The notes: a model not told the origin generated them from the sequence alone. A DNA stretch of 64,000 nt from Echinicola sp. 20G (GCF_015533855.1 NZ_AP024154.1:1553001-1617000); one strand, 5' to 3'. Counted from the stretch's first letter, positions 8,439 to 17,472 are shown. Numbers and translations are program-made.

Positions 8439-9467
8439 TTATTGATAAGGATTGAAATATTCGAATTCTTTTATGCGCTTGATCAGTTCAGGAATTAGCC
8501 AAAGTTTTCCGTCCGATACGTTTTGAAAGAAGGGCAAACTATCGGATTCATAGTAGTACGCATATATGACGGCCGAAGCGTTTCTCGAATGAATAGGTAA
8601 GTTTTCATCTAGAATGAATTCCTGTAAATATTCCCTTATTCCATTCACTTTTGATAGAATAGCCTCAATCGACTGGCCAATTGTTCCTCTCTGAATTCCT
8701 TCTTCTTCTGTTATTTCAGAAATCAATCTTAGCACTACCTCCTTGGGAAGAGTATTAAGCTTATCTAGGACATATTCTTTGATATCTGTATTTATCATCT
8801 CACCAGAGTAAAAAATATCTGGATGCCAAGGTATATGTGACAAATAATGAATTATTCGTCTTGAAGGCACTTCTTCGTTTTTCAAATGTTTTAAAAAACA
8901 GTTCCAAGTTTCAAGGGAATTAACGAACCTTCTAAAAAGGACTACCGAACCTAAAACGAATTCGTTTTCGTGATCTGAATTAAACAAAGAAATCGCAGTA
9001 GCCTGATCGAGTTCAGGGGTTTCGTTAAGAACATTAGGAACAAATAATCGCTTAAAATTCAATGCATCAAATTGGTTACTTCGGTTACCAATAAACTTGA
9101 TAATTTTTGCTTCTTTATTGTCTTTTAAATAGGCTTTTATATTGATCCAATAACCTAACCCAAGCTCGGGTATAAATACGATCCCACACACAGGTAATGG
9201 ATGATTTAACCAGTATTCGAAATGATATTCAACAGGGATTAAACATTCATTTTTCTTTGAGTTGAAATACGATGGTCCTGATTTTATTTGAACTGCCAAA
9301 CTCTTGTGTGTTGGTGTTTCACCCTTGAGTAATTCAACAATTCCATCAATACCAAGGTCATTTTCTTGTTCAATCTTGTGGAATAGACACCCTGAATCTT
9401 CAACAATTCCACGAACAAAGTTTATTCCTTTTTTTGCGGTAATATTCGTCCCTTTATACTTGACCAT
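8439..9467 (-). CDS. DUF4365 domain protein, predicted PD-(D/E)XK nuclease fold
   Basis: 342 residues. The first 125 residues match the DUF4365 pattern: an ENDLGIDGIVE segment with Asp41, followed by SLAVQIKSG where Gln60-x-Lys62 would complete a PD-(D/E)XK-type active site. The remaining 200 residues are helical, without a clear family, and may be a HEAT-like or regulatory part. DUF4365 proteins are frequent in defence-type accessory regions, so a role in restriction of foreign DNA is possible but not shown. The start overlaps the end of the upstream gene by 14 bases, implying translational coupling. Both genes sit in one cassette. Confidence 0.7.
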   Translation of the reverse strand: MVKYKGTNITAKKGINFVRGIVEDSGCLFHKIEQENDLGIDGIVELLKGETPTHKSLAVQIKSGPSYFNSKKNECLIPVEYHFEYWLNHPLPVCGIVFIPELGLGYWINIKAYLKDNKEAKIIKFIGNRSNQFDALNFKRLFVPNVLNETPELDQATAISLFNSDHENEFVLGSVVLFRRFVNSLETWNCFLKHLKNEEVPSRRIIHYLSHIPWHPDIFYSGEMINTDIKEYVLDKLNTLPKEVVLRLISEITEEEGIQRGTIGQSIEAILSKVNGIREYLQEFILDENLPIHSRNASAVIYAYYYESDSLPFFQNVSDGKLWLIPELIKRIKEFEYFNPYQ

Positions 9468-9780
9468 TGGCTGAATTGATTAGCTGAATTTTTGCGTAGG
9501 GTTTGTCATAAGGAATATCCTCACCGTTTGCTGAAAAGTAGCCAATTTCGGTATTCGAGTTAATAAGTTGTCCCTTCTGAAGTTTAGTATTTATGGATGA
9601 TGGAAAGCAAGGACAGTTACTATATATGGCAGCCTGTTGTCCGTTAAAAATTACTTTTGCAATCTTCACTTTTTCCTGATGAAATTCTCCAAATGATGAT
9701 TCAATGAAATGTTCAAATATCACTTCATCTGTTGGCTGCAATTCACCGTTGTTCAATTGAAATTTACATGAAAATGGCAT
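9454..9780 (-). CDS. Hypothetical protein coupled to the DUF4365 gene
   Basis: 108 residues, beta-rich by eye, soluble, no signal peptide. The region KGQLINSNTEIGYFSANGED faintly recalls a half barrel of biotinyl/lipoyl-like domains, but no lysine attachment motif is present. Its last codons overlap the start of the nuclease-like gene by 14 bases, so the two are likely translated together and act together. Immediately upstream is the half-site ttggcacacaacgg that starts their cassette. Function unknown. Confidence 0.6.
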   Translation of the reverse strand: MPFSCKFQLNNGELQPTDEVIFEHFIESSFGEFHQEKVKIAKVIFNGQQAAIYSNCPCFPSSINTKLQKGQLINSNTEIGYFSANGEDIPYDKPYAKIQLINSANGQV

Positions 9781-9803
9781 GGTTCTTTTTTAGAAGCACA
9801 ATT

Positions 9804-10203
9804 GGCACACAACGGTCTCGCATAAGAGCAGTGGTGGATTTAAGACCAAAGTCTTTTCCACCAAGACCGACTTTTATTATTAGTACTATCGTTTGATTTA
9901 TAGCTATCACCTCCATTGCTTTTATGCATTGTGTGTGCCCAGCATGGGCATCTGGTATCGAAGATACCAAATTATTCCAGAGGGTGAAAGTCCCTTACAG
10001 GCGGGTTCGATTTCGAGCCTTTGCGTAGCCTTATATTAGAAGTATCGGAAAGGGGTGTTGGTGTAAAGATCAGCACCCCAGTGCTTTACGAATAGCCGTA
10101 CCTGCCTTGTCAGCAGACAGGTAAGAGACCCGTACATACGGTGGTGTGAGAGCCTCAATCTGAGCCAATTGGCTCAGGTCGGGCTACTCGATTACCCAAC
10201 GTT
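9804..10203 (-). repeat. attC-like site, interrupted by a group II intron relic
   Basis: The arms 9804-9837 (ggcacacaac...gcataagagcagtggtgg) and 9907-9932 (tcacctccattgcttttatgc, then attgt) pair over some 17 bases with a few mismatches. Removing the intron (9933-10192) joins attgt to tacccaacg, restoring a site of about 140 nt like its two neighbours. The restored end gttacccaac is complementary to gttgggtaac at the other end of the same gene (10783-10792), while ggcacacaac is complementary to the end of the next cassette. This is the cassette pattern of integrons. Confidence 0.6.
9933..10192 (+). mobile_element. Internally deleted, ORF-less group II intron
   Basis: Starts with gtgtg (consensus GUGYG) and a 5' hairpin tgccc-agcat-gggca, followed by gagggtgaaagtccc, a typical domain I segment. 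Near the 3' end agccgta (10094-10100) and tacggt (10137-10142) are the outer strands of domain V, followed by ggtgtgagag, a domain VI hairpin (ctgagccaattggctcag) and the 3' end ctactcgat. Only 260 nt remain, so most of the ribozyme and any reverse transcriptase gene are gone. A 21-nt palindrome-like insert (10101-10121) splits domain V. It lies antisense to the cassette genes, directly after TTGT. Splicing ability is very unlikely. Confidence 0.72.
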
Positions 10204-10773
10204 TTTTATCTCACGTTTTTCAAGTTCCAATTCTAATTCAATTCGGTCTTTTCTAATCATTCTTCTACCTTTATTATACTTGGCGTTTTTCTCGTCATCA
10301 ATTAATTCCTCAATCAAAAATTCAAGCTCCGAATTCGTTAATTCCTTTGGTGTTTTTTCATAAATACTATGGTCAACTTCCGATTTGTCTAATCGAGTAT
10401 TTTCCAATTCATTTATTCGTTCCGTTGGTTTTTGTGTTTCCACTGCAACCAATTCGTATTCCGACTTTGGTAAATCCAATTTGCCAATTATTTTCAAGTA
10501 GTCATTTAAAATCCTTTTTTCCACATAGATTTTCCCTCCACCAAATTTGTGTCGGTCAGACATATCTCTTTTAACACCTGAAATCCAATATTCATTTCCG
10601 CTTTCAATGTCAAAATAGTTAGCTGAAATTCCTGTTCCGTTTAGACTTTGAAACGCTTTTCCGTCAAAGTAGATTGTCTTTCCGCTTTTTGAAAAAGAAA
10701 CCATTCCAATCCAAGCTGGTCCATTATCCGAAAATCCACTTTTCAGTTCTAAATATTTAATTTCAGTTCGCAT
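10192..10773 (-). CDS. Conserved hypothetical cassette protein
   Basis: 193 residues. The first 100 residues (NGPAWIGMVSFSKSGKTIYF, then ISANYFDIESGNEYWISGVK, RHKFGGGKI) form a compact, beta-rich domain that I recognise as a widespread uncharacterised family; some database members carry misleading enzyme names. The second half is charged and helical, ending in Lys/Glu-rich sequence. Its stop codon TAA straddles the 3' end of the intron, and the intron-free sequence would give the same stop. Flanked by complementary half-sites gttacccaac and gttgggtaac, it is the clearest single-gene cassette in the island. Function unknown. Confidence 0.65.
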   Translation of the reverse strand: MRTEIKYLELKSGFSDNGPAWIGMVSFSKSGKTIYFDGKAFQSLNGTGISANYFDIESGNEYWISGVKRDMSDRHKFGGGKIYVEKRILNDYLKIIGKLDLPKSEYELVAVETQKPTERINELENTRLDKSEVDHSIYEKTPKELTNSELEFLIEELIDDEKNAKYNKGRRMIRKDRIELELELEKREIKNVG

Positions 10774-10782
10774 TTCTCAAAT

Positions 10783-10920
10783 GTTGGGTAACGGTTTTGC
10801 GGTATGAAACGGTTGGGTTTTCGGAGCGCGTTCGTATCCACCGTGGAAAAAGTTGATGCGAGAACAAACGCTCGCAAACCACTGAACCCCAAATGTTTTA
10901 TGACAGCATGTTGTGTGGCG
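10783..10920 (-). repeat. attC-like recombination site
   Basis: 138-nt imperfect hairpin that fills the gap between two genes. Ends on the plus strand: gttgggtaacgg (10783-10794) and gcatgttgtgtggcg (10906-10920). Inner arms tatgaaac/gttttatga and gagcgcgttcgt/acaaacgctc pair. A long frame that reads through it on the minus strand (10749-10952) is not a gene. Confidence 0.6.
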
Positions 10921-10948
10921 TTTTTATTTTTCACCTTTTTATTATTAA

Positions 10949-11353
10949 TCATAAATTACTAAATATCCAATCATTGTTTTTATACATACCAGCAATTAGC
11001 ATAATAAAGAAACTTATCACATAATAAATAATAATTATTAAAATTGGATGAACCTGTAATCCGTTTTTACTTCTCTCTGAATATTTTGCAACAATCCTTT
11101 TATATCTCCCTTTATACAGATAGTAAAAAAGTAATATTCCAATCAAGCCGAAAGAAAAAGGATATTTGTACTTTTCTTTAAAATCTACATTAATCAAACC
11201 AACTCCTTCAAGAACAAAGCTAATCGCAAAAATATTGAACATTACACAAGCAGCCACGAATATCAAACCGCCTAAAGCAGGAATGTCATCGAAGTTTCTT
11301 GACCTCTTTGCAAGTAAATATGATTTATAAAATAAGTAATTATAAATTCTCAT
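10949..11353 (-). CDS. Hypothetical small membrane protein
   Basis: 134 residues with three likely transmembrane helices (about residues 27-50, 66-82 and 102-122) and basic loops. No family recognised. It is the first cassette after the broken recombinase: upstream lies ttgtgtgcc (minus strand, 11461-11469) and directly downstream cgccacacaac, which are near-complementary half-sites. Confidence 0.55.
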   Translation of the reverse strand: MRIYNYLFYKSYLLAKRSRNFDDIPALGGLIFVAACVMFNIFAISFVLEGVGLINVDFKEKYKYPFSFGLIGILLFYYLYKGRYKRIVAKYSERSKNGLQVHPILIIIIYYVISFFIMLIAGMYKNNDWIFSNL

Positions 11354-11460
11354 TATTTGTTTAATAATCCGTTTTTTTAATTATTAATATCTAGATATTA
11401 TATTCCTCAAACTCTTATCTTTTACATCGATAATTAAAGTGTCGATTCTCTGTTTTTAAA

Positions 11461-11500
11461 TGGCACACAATGAGTGGCTAAACGCATTGCGTTTATATCT
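11461..11500 (-). other. attI-like half-site next to the recombinase remnant
   Basis: On the minus strand, between the recombinase remnant and the first cassette, the sequence acgcaatgcgt...cattgtgtgcc appears. ttgtgtgcc matches the half-site expected before the first cassette (complement of its own downstream half cacacaac, one base different). aacgcaatgcgtt is a short imperfect palindrome. Position and half-site suggest the primary attachment site of a former integron; a single half-site is weak evidence alone. Confidence 0.4.
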
Positions 11501-11535
11501 CTTATATTTTGATCTGAAAACCTACAACTAATAAT

Positions 11536-11808
11536 TTAAATATCCAATCCTTCTAAAGGGCTTTTAATAGAAGAAAAACCCTTAGTCGTCACATGTGTAT
11601 GAATTTGGGTGGTTTTCGGACTTTCATGGCCTAGCGAACTTTGGATATACCTATTATCTGTCCCGTTTTCCAGTAAATGGGTAGCAAAGGAATGCCTTAG
11701 TGTGTGTGCGGTTACCTGCTTTTTGATCCCCCTTTTATTTACAATCTTCTTTACAACGTGCTGAATATTCCACCAACTTTTGGCGTCCTTAAATAAGGAT
11801 AAAGTCAT
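11536..11808 (-). pseudogene. C-terminal remnant of a tyrosine recombinase (integron/Xer type)
   Basis: 90 codons remain of a recombinase normally about 300-320 residues long. [13 protein letters not shown] supplies the HxxR box and [10 protein letters not shown] the second His. The place of the catalytic Tyr, normally IYTHV, reads IHTHV, so the nucleophile is lost. The C-terminus KSPLEGL fits the Xer/IntI-like branch (IntI proteins end in a similar RSPLD). An in-frame TAG two codons before the first Met shows that the N-terminal part was removed. It sits beside the cassette array and points the same way as the cassettes. Confidence 0.8.
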
Positions 11809-12232
11809 GACTTGCTAACAATAAGTCTCAATAAGTTATGCCGTTTCCCTACACCATTCAGGTATCAACCTTACCCTTCCTAGGGATTGATTAGGGAACA
11901 ATTCCAAATTATCTTCGGATTCCACTCGGATAATACCGAGCTTGATCCGAAGGTAATCCGAAGGGGATCCGGGAGTGATCCGAAGAATATTCTGTTTTAC
12001 CCTAAATGGAAGTAAAAGCAGTGTAAGGACTATAAGGGAGTTGGGGGTAATAAGACGGGAGGATTAGGAGGGGCGTGTGGGTATTCCTCTGTAAAAAAGG
12101 ATCAAAATCACTCAGCATTGCATTTATACCAGCATTTCGTGGAGGTTCACCTGCCTAAAGGTTAGGCTTGCCCACCTTATAAGGTTTATCCGCTATGGTC
12201 AACTTGACTGTTTCAGCTGTCAGAACGCTTAG
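11809..12232. other. Non-coding gap between recombinase remnant and WYL regulator
   Basis: 424 bases without a gene. It contains the 11-bp repeat block and, near the WYL gene end, hairpin gcctaa-agg-ttaggc (12153-12167) and the perfect palindrome accttataaggt (12174-12185), which could terminate the WYL transcript. The rest (12000-12140) is G-rich on the plus strand and shows nothing I recognise; it probably holds the island edge. Confidence 0.45.
11944..11987. repeat. Four tandem 11-bp repeats (GATCCGAAGGT-like)
   Basis: gatccgaaggt, aatccgaaggg, gatccgggagt and gatccgaagaa follow one another with an exact 11-base period, about one helical turn. An inverted copy cttcggat lies at 11913-11920 and ctcggataataccgag (11925-11940) is an interrupted palindrome. 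Such phased direct repeats next to a recombinase or replication gene are usual for protein binding arrays. Confidence 0.65.
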
Positions 12233-13261
12233 CTATTGTAGGTAGTTTTCATTTTTATGGATCTTGTATGCCCGTTCAAATTTTTCTTTCAAACGAGTTC
12301 GCAAAGATGTTGGTTTGATTACTTCGATTGAGTCTGCAAACCCAATCAATACGCGCTCAATTTCAAAGTTATGATGAACATGTAGGTTGATTTTGATACT
12401 TCCATCCTCATACTGTTCTATCAGGCTTTGGGAGTTATGGAATGGTTTTGTGAGTACATATGGGGCATTGTATTTGTCAACCTTTAGTATAATATTAATT
12501 AGTTGTTCATCATTCATTACTGTGATTCCATAGGTGTTTTTGTAATAAGTATCAGGATCAAAGTCATCGATTTGATAATCTGCAGTTAGATCAACATCAA
12601 TATTTAGTATTCTATCCAAAGCAAGTGTTCGGATTTTGGTCAGTCCTTCTCCCCTACCAACGAGAAACCATCTGTTATTGAACTCTTTTAGGATATATCC
12701 ATTGAAGTTGAACGTGTTAGGTGATTTCGCAGAAAAAGATTGATAGGTGATTTTAAGAACGATTTTCTTTAAGATAGCCTGATATAAGAAGTCAATGTGT
12801 TGCAACCCTTTCAAGCTTTCATTTTTATCAATATGAATGATGGGTTTTCGATTGGCCGATTCATTATAAATCTTATCTTCGAGCTTTTGAATCACACCAT
12901 TGAGTTCATCAAACAATGAAAATTTCTTGAACTGTTTCAGCATTTCCATAGATTCAGTCAGTACATCCATATCTAATTTCGTCAATGGGATGTTTGTAAT
13001 GGAGAAATCAGGATCTGAGTAGGTGTAGTACTTTTTTTCTTGAACTATGATTGGGGCATTATAGCCTAACTTATCACTTCGCATAAATTGAATATCAAGT
13101 TGAATAGTTCGTTTGCCGACATTCATTTCCTTTCCTTCAAATTCATAAAGTGCTTCCGAACATGCTTTGATTAGGTCCTCAAGTGTCCATTTTCTAGACT
13201 GGTTTTGTAGACATATATCAATTGTTCGATACCTAAGTAATGCGTTTTTGTTCCATGCCAT
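12233..13261 (-). CDS. WYL-domain transcriptional regulator
   Basis: 342 residues. The N-terminus (about 1-75) is a winged HTH-like segment (GKRTIQLDIQFMR). A WYL domain follows around residues 160-245, with the characteristic NRWFLVGRGEG and alternating strand pattern, and a WCX-like C-terminus ends the protein. WYL regulators bind nucleic acid-type ligands and often control RNA or DNA repair and defence genes. It is divergent from rtcB with only 84 bases between the two starts and a perfect palindrome in the gap, so it very likely controls rtcB and itself. Start ATG at 13261. Confidence 0.85.
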   Translation of the reverse strand: MAWNKNALLRYRTIDICLQNQSRKWTLEDLIKACSEALYEFEGKEMNVGKRTIQLDIQFMRSDKLGYNAPIIVQEKKYYTYSDPDFSITNIPLTKLDMDVLTESMEMLKQFKKFSLFDELNGVIQKLEDKIYNESANRKPIIHIDKNESLKGLQHIDFLYQAILKKIVLKITYQSFSAKSPNTFNFNGYILKEFNNRWFLVGRGEGLTKIRTLALDRILNIDVDLTADYQIDDFDPDTYYKNTYGITVMNDEQLINIILKVDKYNAPYVLTKPFHNSQSLIEQYEDGSIKINLHVHHNFEIERVLIGFADSIEVIKPTSLRTRLKEKFERAYKIHKNENYLQ

Positions 13262-13288
13262 ATGATGAATTTAGATAATCCACCTAAC

Positions 13289-14746
<1,458 letters not shown>

Positions 14747-15091
14747 GCGCTACAATAGGTGGGGGAAAGCAAAGTCAAAGCAGTATAATAGTTTAGAGAA
14801 GTTATAATTTCTTATTCAAAAACCCTATAACTGGGAATTGGGATATAAATTAGACTAATCCAATGGAGCAGGTCGAAATGAAGCGGTACTTTCACTAAGT
14901 GCACAAAAAAATCTTTGAGGTCTCTGTGTCCTCTGTGGTTTAAAAATATTAACCTCCAAGGACACTAGGGCTTCAACATGGCCGCAAGGGTGTTTTATTT
15001 TGCTTCAGAATTGCACACTAGTTTTTTTGGTAGTATCATTGGTTAAGAAAATACCCTGACCTTCCTATTTTAAATTTTCATTGTATCGAGG
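14747..15091. other. Intergenic stretch with a Bacteroidota-type repeat
   Basis: 345 bases with no gene. 14903-14941 reads aaatctttgaggtctctgtgtcctctgtggttt, close to a short tract that I recall as common in Bacteroidota intergenic DNA. The last 60 bases should carry the sulfatase promoter; no strong -7 box is clear. Confidence 0.4.
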
Positions 15092-16525
15092 ATGAAGTTC
15101 AAGTCTCTTTTTGGCCTGGTATTGCCATTGTTATGCTTATTTTCTTGTGAAAGTCAGCAGCCAAGTGCTCCTAATTTTGTGTTTATTTTGGTAGATGACC
15201 TGGGCTGGGCGGATTTGGCTTGCTATGGCAGTGAGTTTTATGAAACACCAAATATCGATAAGCTGGCCGCCCAAGGAATGCGTTTTACCCAGGCCTATGC
15301 AGCCTCTCCTGTCTGTTCTCCCACCAGAGCGTCCATATTGACGGGAAAGTACCCCAGTAGGCTGAATATTACGGATTGGATTCCTGGAGATGACCCTCAG
15401 AATAGGTCATTGCTGGGACCAAACGATCTTGATGCGTTGCCTTTGGAAGAAGTGACGATGGCAGAAATGTTAAAGTCAAAAGGCTACAAGACCTTTTTTG
15501 CGGGGAAATGGCATTTGGGGGATGAGGGTTTTTTCCCGGAGGACCAGGGTTTTGATATCAATATTGGTGGTTATCACAAGGGAAGCCCGGTGAGTTATTA
15601 TGCCCCTTACCATAATCCCAAATTGAAGGACGGGCCGGAAGGGGAATACCTCAGTGATAGGTTGGTGGATGAATCCATCCAGTTTTTAAATGCGCACAAA
15701 GAAGATCCTTTTCTGCTTTACCTTTCTTTTTATAATGTCCATACGCCCATTCAAGCCAATAGAAAGCATGTGGAGCATTTTAAGCAAAAAGCGGAGCGTT
15801 TGCCAGATATTGGAGAGGCTGGCTATCGGGTAGAGGGCGATGGATTGACCAAGCTAAGACAGGACAATTATGCCTATGCATCCATGGTGGCGGCCATGGA
15901 TGAGAATGTGGGCCGACTTATGGCGCACTTGGATCAGTTGGGCCTCTCTGAAAACACAGTGGTGATTTTCACCTCAGATAATGGAGGTCTTTCCACCTTG
16001 GAAAAGAACCGCAAGGCGCCTACTTCCAATGAGCCTTTGAGGGCTGGTAAAGGTTGGTGCTTTGAAGGAGGAATTAGGGTTCCCTTGATTGTCAAAGGTC
16101 CAAATGTTCCTGCTCAGACGACTTCAGATGTGCCTGTGATAAGCATCGATTATCTGGATACCATGGCCGATTTGGCGGGAATTGATCAAGAGGAAATCCC
16201 AAGCAATGACGGGGAGTCTTTGGTCCCTTTATTGCACCAAAAAGGTGACTGGAACAGGGAGGCTGTTTATTTCCATTATCCCCATTACCATGGCAGTGCC
16301 TGGAAGCCTGGTTCGGCGGTGCGAAAAGGTGACTGGATGTACATTGATTTTTGGGATGAGCAAAAGGCAGCGCTTTATAATCTGGAAAATGATCCTTCCG
16401 AAACGGATGATTTGTTGGAAAAGAATCCGAAAAAGGCCCAAGAGCTGAAAGGAGCTTTGGAGGAATTCCATAAAAACACACATGCAAAACTTCCCCGTGT
16501 AAACCCAAATTTTAAAAAGGAATAA
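15092..16525 (+). CDS. Arylsulfatase-type lipoprotein (family S1)
   Basis: 477 residues. A signal peptide ends in LCLFSC, a lipobox, so the enzyme is anchored in the periplasm or outer membrane. NFVFILVDDLGWADL gives the metal-binding Asp pair; CSPTRASILTG (from about residue 73) is the sulfatase signature whose Cys is converted to formylglycine; GKWHLG and FTSDNGG are further conserved active-site blocks. It removes sulfate esters, probably from algal or animal polysaccharide; the substrate cannot be read from the sequence. No sulfatase-maturing enzyme or glycosidase is adjacent, and SusC/SusD partners are not next to it. Confidence 0.92.
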   Translation: MKFKSLFGLVLPLLCLFSCESQQPSAPNFVFILVDDLGWADLACYGSEFYETPNIDKLAAQGMRFTQAYAASPVCSPTRASILTGKYPSRLNITDWIPGDDPQNRSLLGPNDLDALPLEEVTMAEMLKSKGYKTFFAGKWHLGDEGFFPEDQGFDINIGGYHKGSPVSYYAPYHNPKLKDGPEGEYLSDRLVDESIQFLNAHKEDPFLLYLSFYNVHTPIQANRKHVEHFKQKAERLPDIGEAGYRVEGDGLTKLRQDNYAYASMVAAMDENVGRLMAHLDQLGLSENTVVIFTSDNGGLSTLEKNRKAPTSNEPLRAGKGWCFEGGIRVPLIVKGPNVPAQTTSDVPVISIDYLDTMADLAGIDQEEIPSNDGESLVPLLHQKGDWNREAVYFHYPHYHGSAWKPGSAVRKGDWMYIDFWDEQKAALYNLENDPSETDDLLEKNPKKAQELKGALEEFHKNTHAKLPRVNPNFKKE

Positions 16526-16640
16526 GAGGCTTTTTCATAGTGAAAGTGATTGTGATCCGGTACAATAGTCGGGAGAAGCCATCCCATGGAAAACATGCTG
16601 AGATCACTTCACTTGGCTCGTGATGAAGTAATTGCCTTTT

Positions 16641-16755
16641 TTCAAACAGTTTCCTAGTAGCAACTTCATCCTCAGTGATGTTATTGCCTTTGACATCGTA
16701 TTACTTGGTGATGGCCTCTTCTTTATTGTCAAATGTGACTTTATAGAGAAATGGG
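16641..16755 (-). pseudogene. Decayed partial copy of the neighbouring small exported protein
   Basis: The bases match the last third of the gene at 16892-17233 (for example agtagcaacttcatcctc against ggtagcaacttcatcctc, then ttggtgatggcctcttctt in both). Translation gives ITEDEVATRKLF as in the intact gene, but a stop (TAA) replaces the Lys codon in ITKKYD. So a tandem duplication has lost its N-terminus and decayed. Confidence 0.8.
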
Positions 16756-16801
16756 ATCTTTTAAGGCTACGGGAGGATCCAATGGTTTGGTTGAAAATAT
16801 A

Positions 16802-16881
16802 AACCACAGATGAAAAGGATGAACACAGATATATGATGATCTATAAATCATATCTGTGTTCATTTGTATTTATCTGTGAAT
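16802..16881. repeat. Inverted repeat with CACAGAT motifs
   Basis: atgaacacagatat (16818-16831) and atatctgtgttcat (16849-16862) are perfect 14-bp complements; outer cacagat (16804-16810) and atctgtg (16871-16877) add a second layer. It lies 3' of the small exported protein gene on the minus strand and could act as a terminator. CACAGAT-rich spacers recur in many Bacteroidota genomes (recalled). Confidence 0.6.
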
Positions 16882-16891
16882 CAATAAATTA

Positions 16892-17233
16892 TTACTTCAG
16901 AAACAGCCTCTTGGTAGCAACTTCATCCTCGGTGATGTCATTACCTTTGAAATCATACTTCTTGGTGATGGCCTCTTCTTCAATGCCAAATGTGACTTCA
17001 TAGTGCACTTTGCCCTTGGTGTCGGTTACTTCGTAGGCCTTGGATATTGGGGAGGACTTGGTTTCTTCACTTTCCAAAATGGTGTCCTTCACATCTTCGG
17101 GAAGGTCCATTGGTTTGATTTCTACCCGGTCCAAAACACTTTGTGTGATCACCGTATTTTCAATAGAAGTGCTAGCTTGTGCACCTGCGAAAGCGAAAAT
17201 ACTTAATGCGAATACTAATGCTAACTTTTTCAT
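16892..17233 (-). CDS. Small exported protein of unknown function
   Basis: 113 residues from ATG 17233: MKKLALVFALSIFAFAGAQA is a standard Sec signal peptide. A start 36 bases further up would place 12 odd residues before it. The mature part of about 92 residues is acidic, with KVHYEVTFGIEEEAITKKYD, a pattern like small beta-sheet periplasmic proteins (PepSY-like or beta-lactamase-inhibitor-like), which is only a guess. A broken duplicate follows it downstream. Confidence 0.7.
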   Translation of the reverse strand: MKKLALVFALSIFAFAGAQASTSIENTVITQSVLDRVEIKPMDLPEDVKDTILESEETKSSPISKAYEVTDTKGKVHYEVTFGIEEEAITKKYDFKGNDITEDEVATKRLFLK

Positions 17234-17472
17234 GGTAATTAGTTTTTGTTGGTTAAATTCTATTTTCATTGCTAGCGGAAATGATTTAACATTTCAGATA
17301 GGTCTAACTAATTTCACTAACTATGCCATAGGCCCAGAAGGCTCAATCAGGCCGTTTGCAAGGGCTTATAAACTGGAAATTGCTGTTTTTATGGTCAAAA
17401 TGTGGAAGGTTTGTAATAGGATTTTTGAAATGCAAGACATCATGCTACCTTGTTATGGATGTAATTTGTAAC

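Noticed and set aside
8439..9780. Named anti-phage system
   Set aside because: The pair does not match any characterised defence system that I know; only a general defence-like character can be argued.
9764..9970. 68-codon minus-strand frame over the interrupted site
   Set aside because: Lies across the hairpin arms and the intron 5' end; not coding.
10749..10952. 67-codon minus-strand frame overlapping an annotated gene start
   Set aside because: It reads straight through the attC-like hairpin; its codons are those of the structured site, not of a protein.
11900..11990. CRISPR array
   Set aside because: The repeats are 11 bp without spacers, so they are tandem phased repeats and not a CRISPR.
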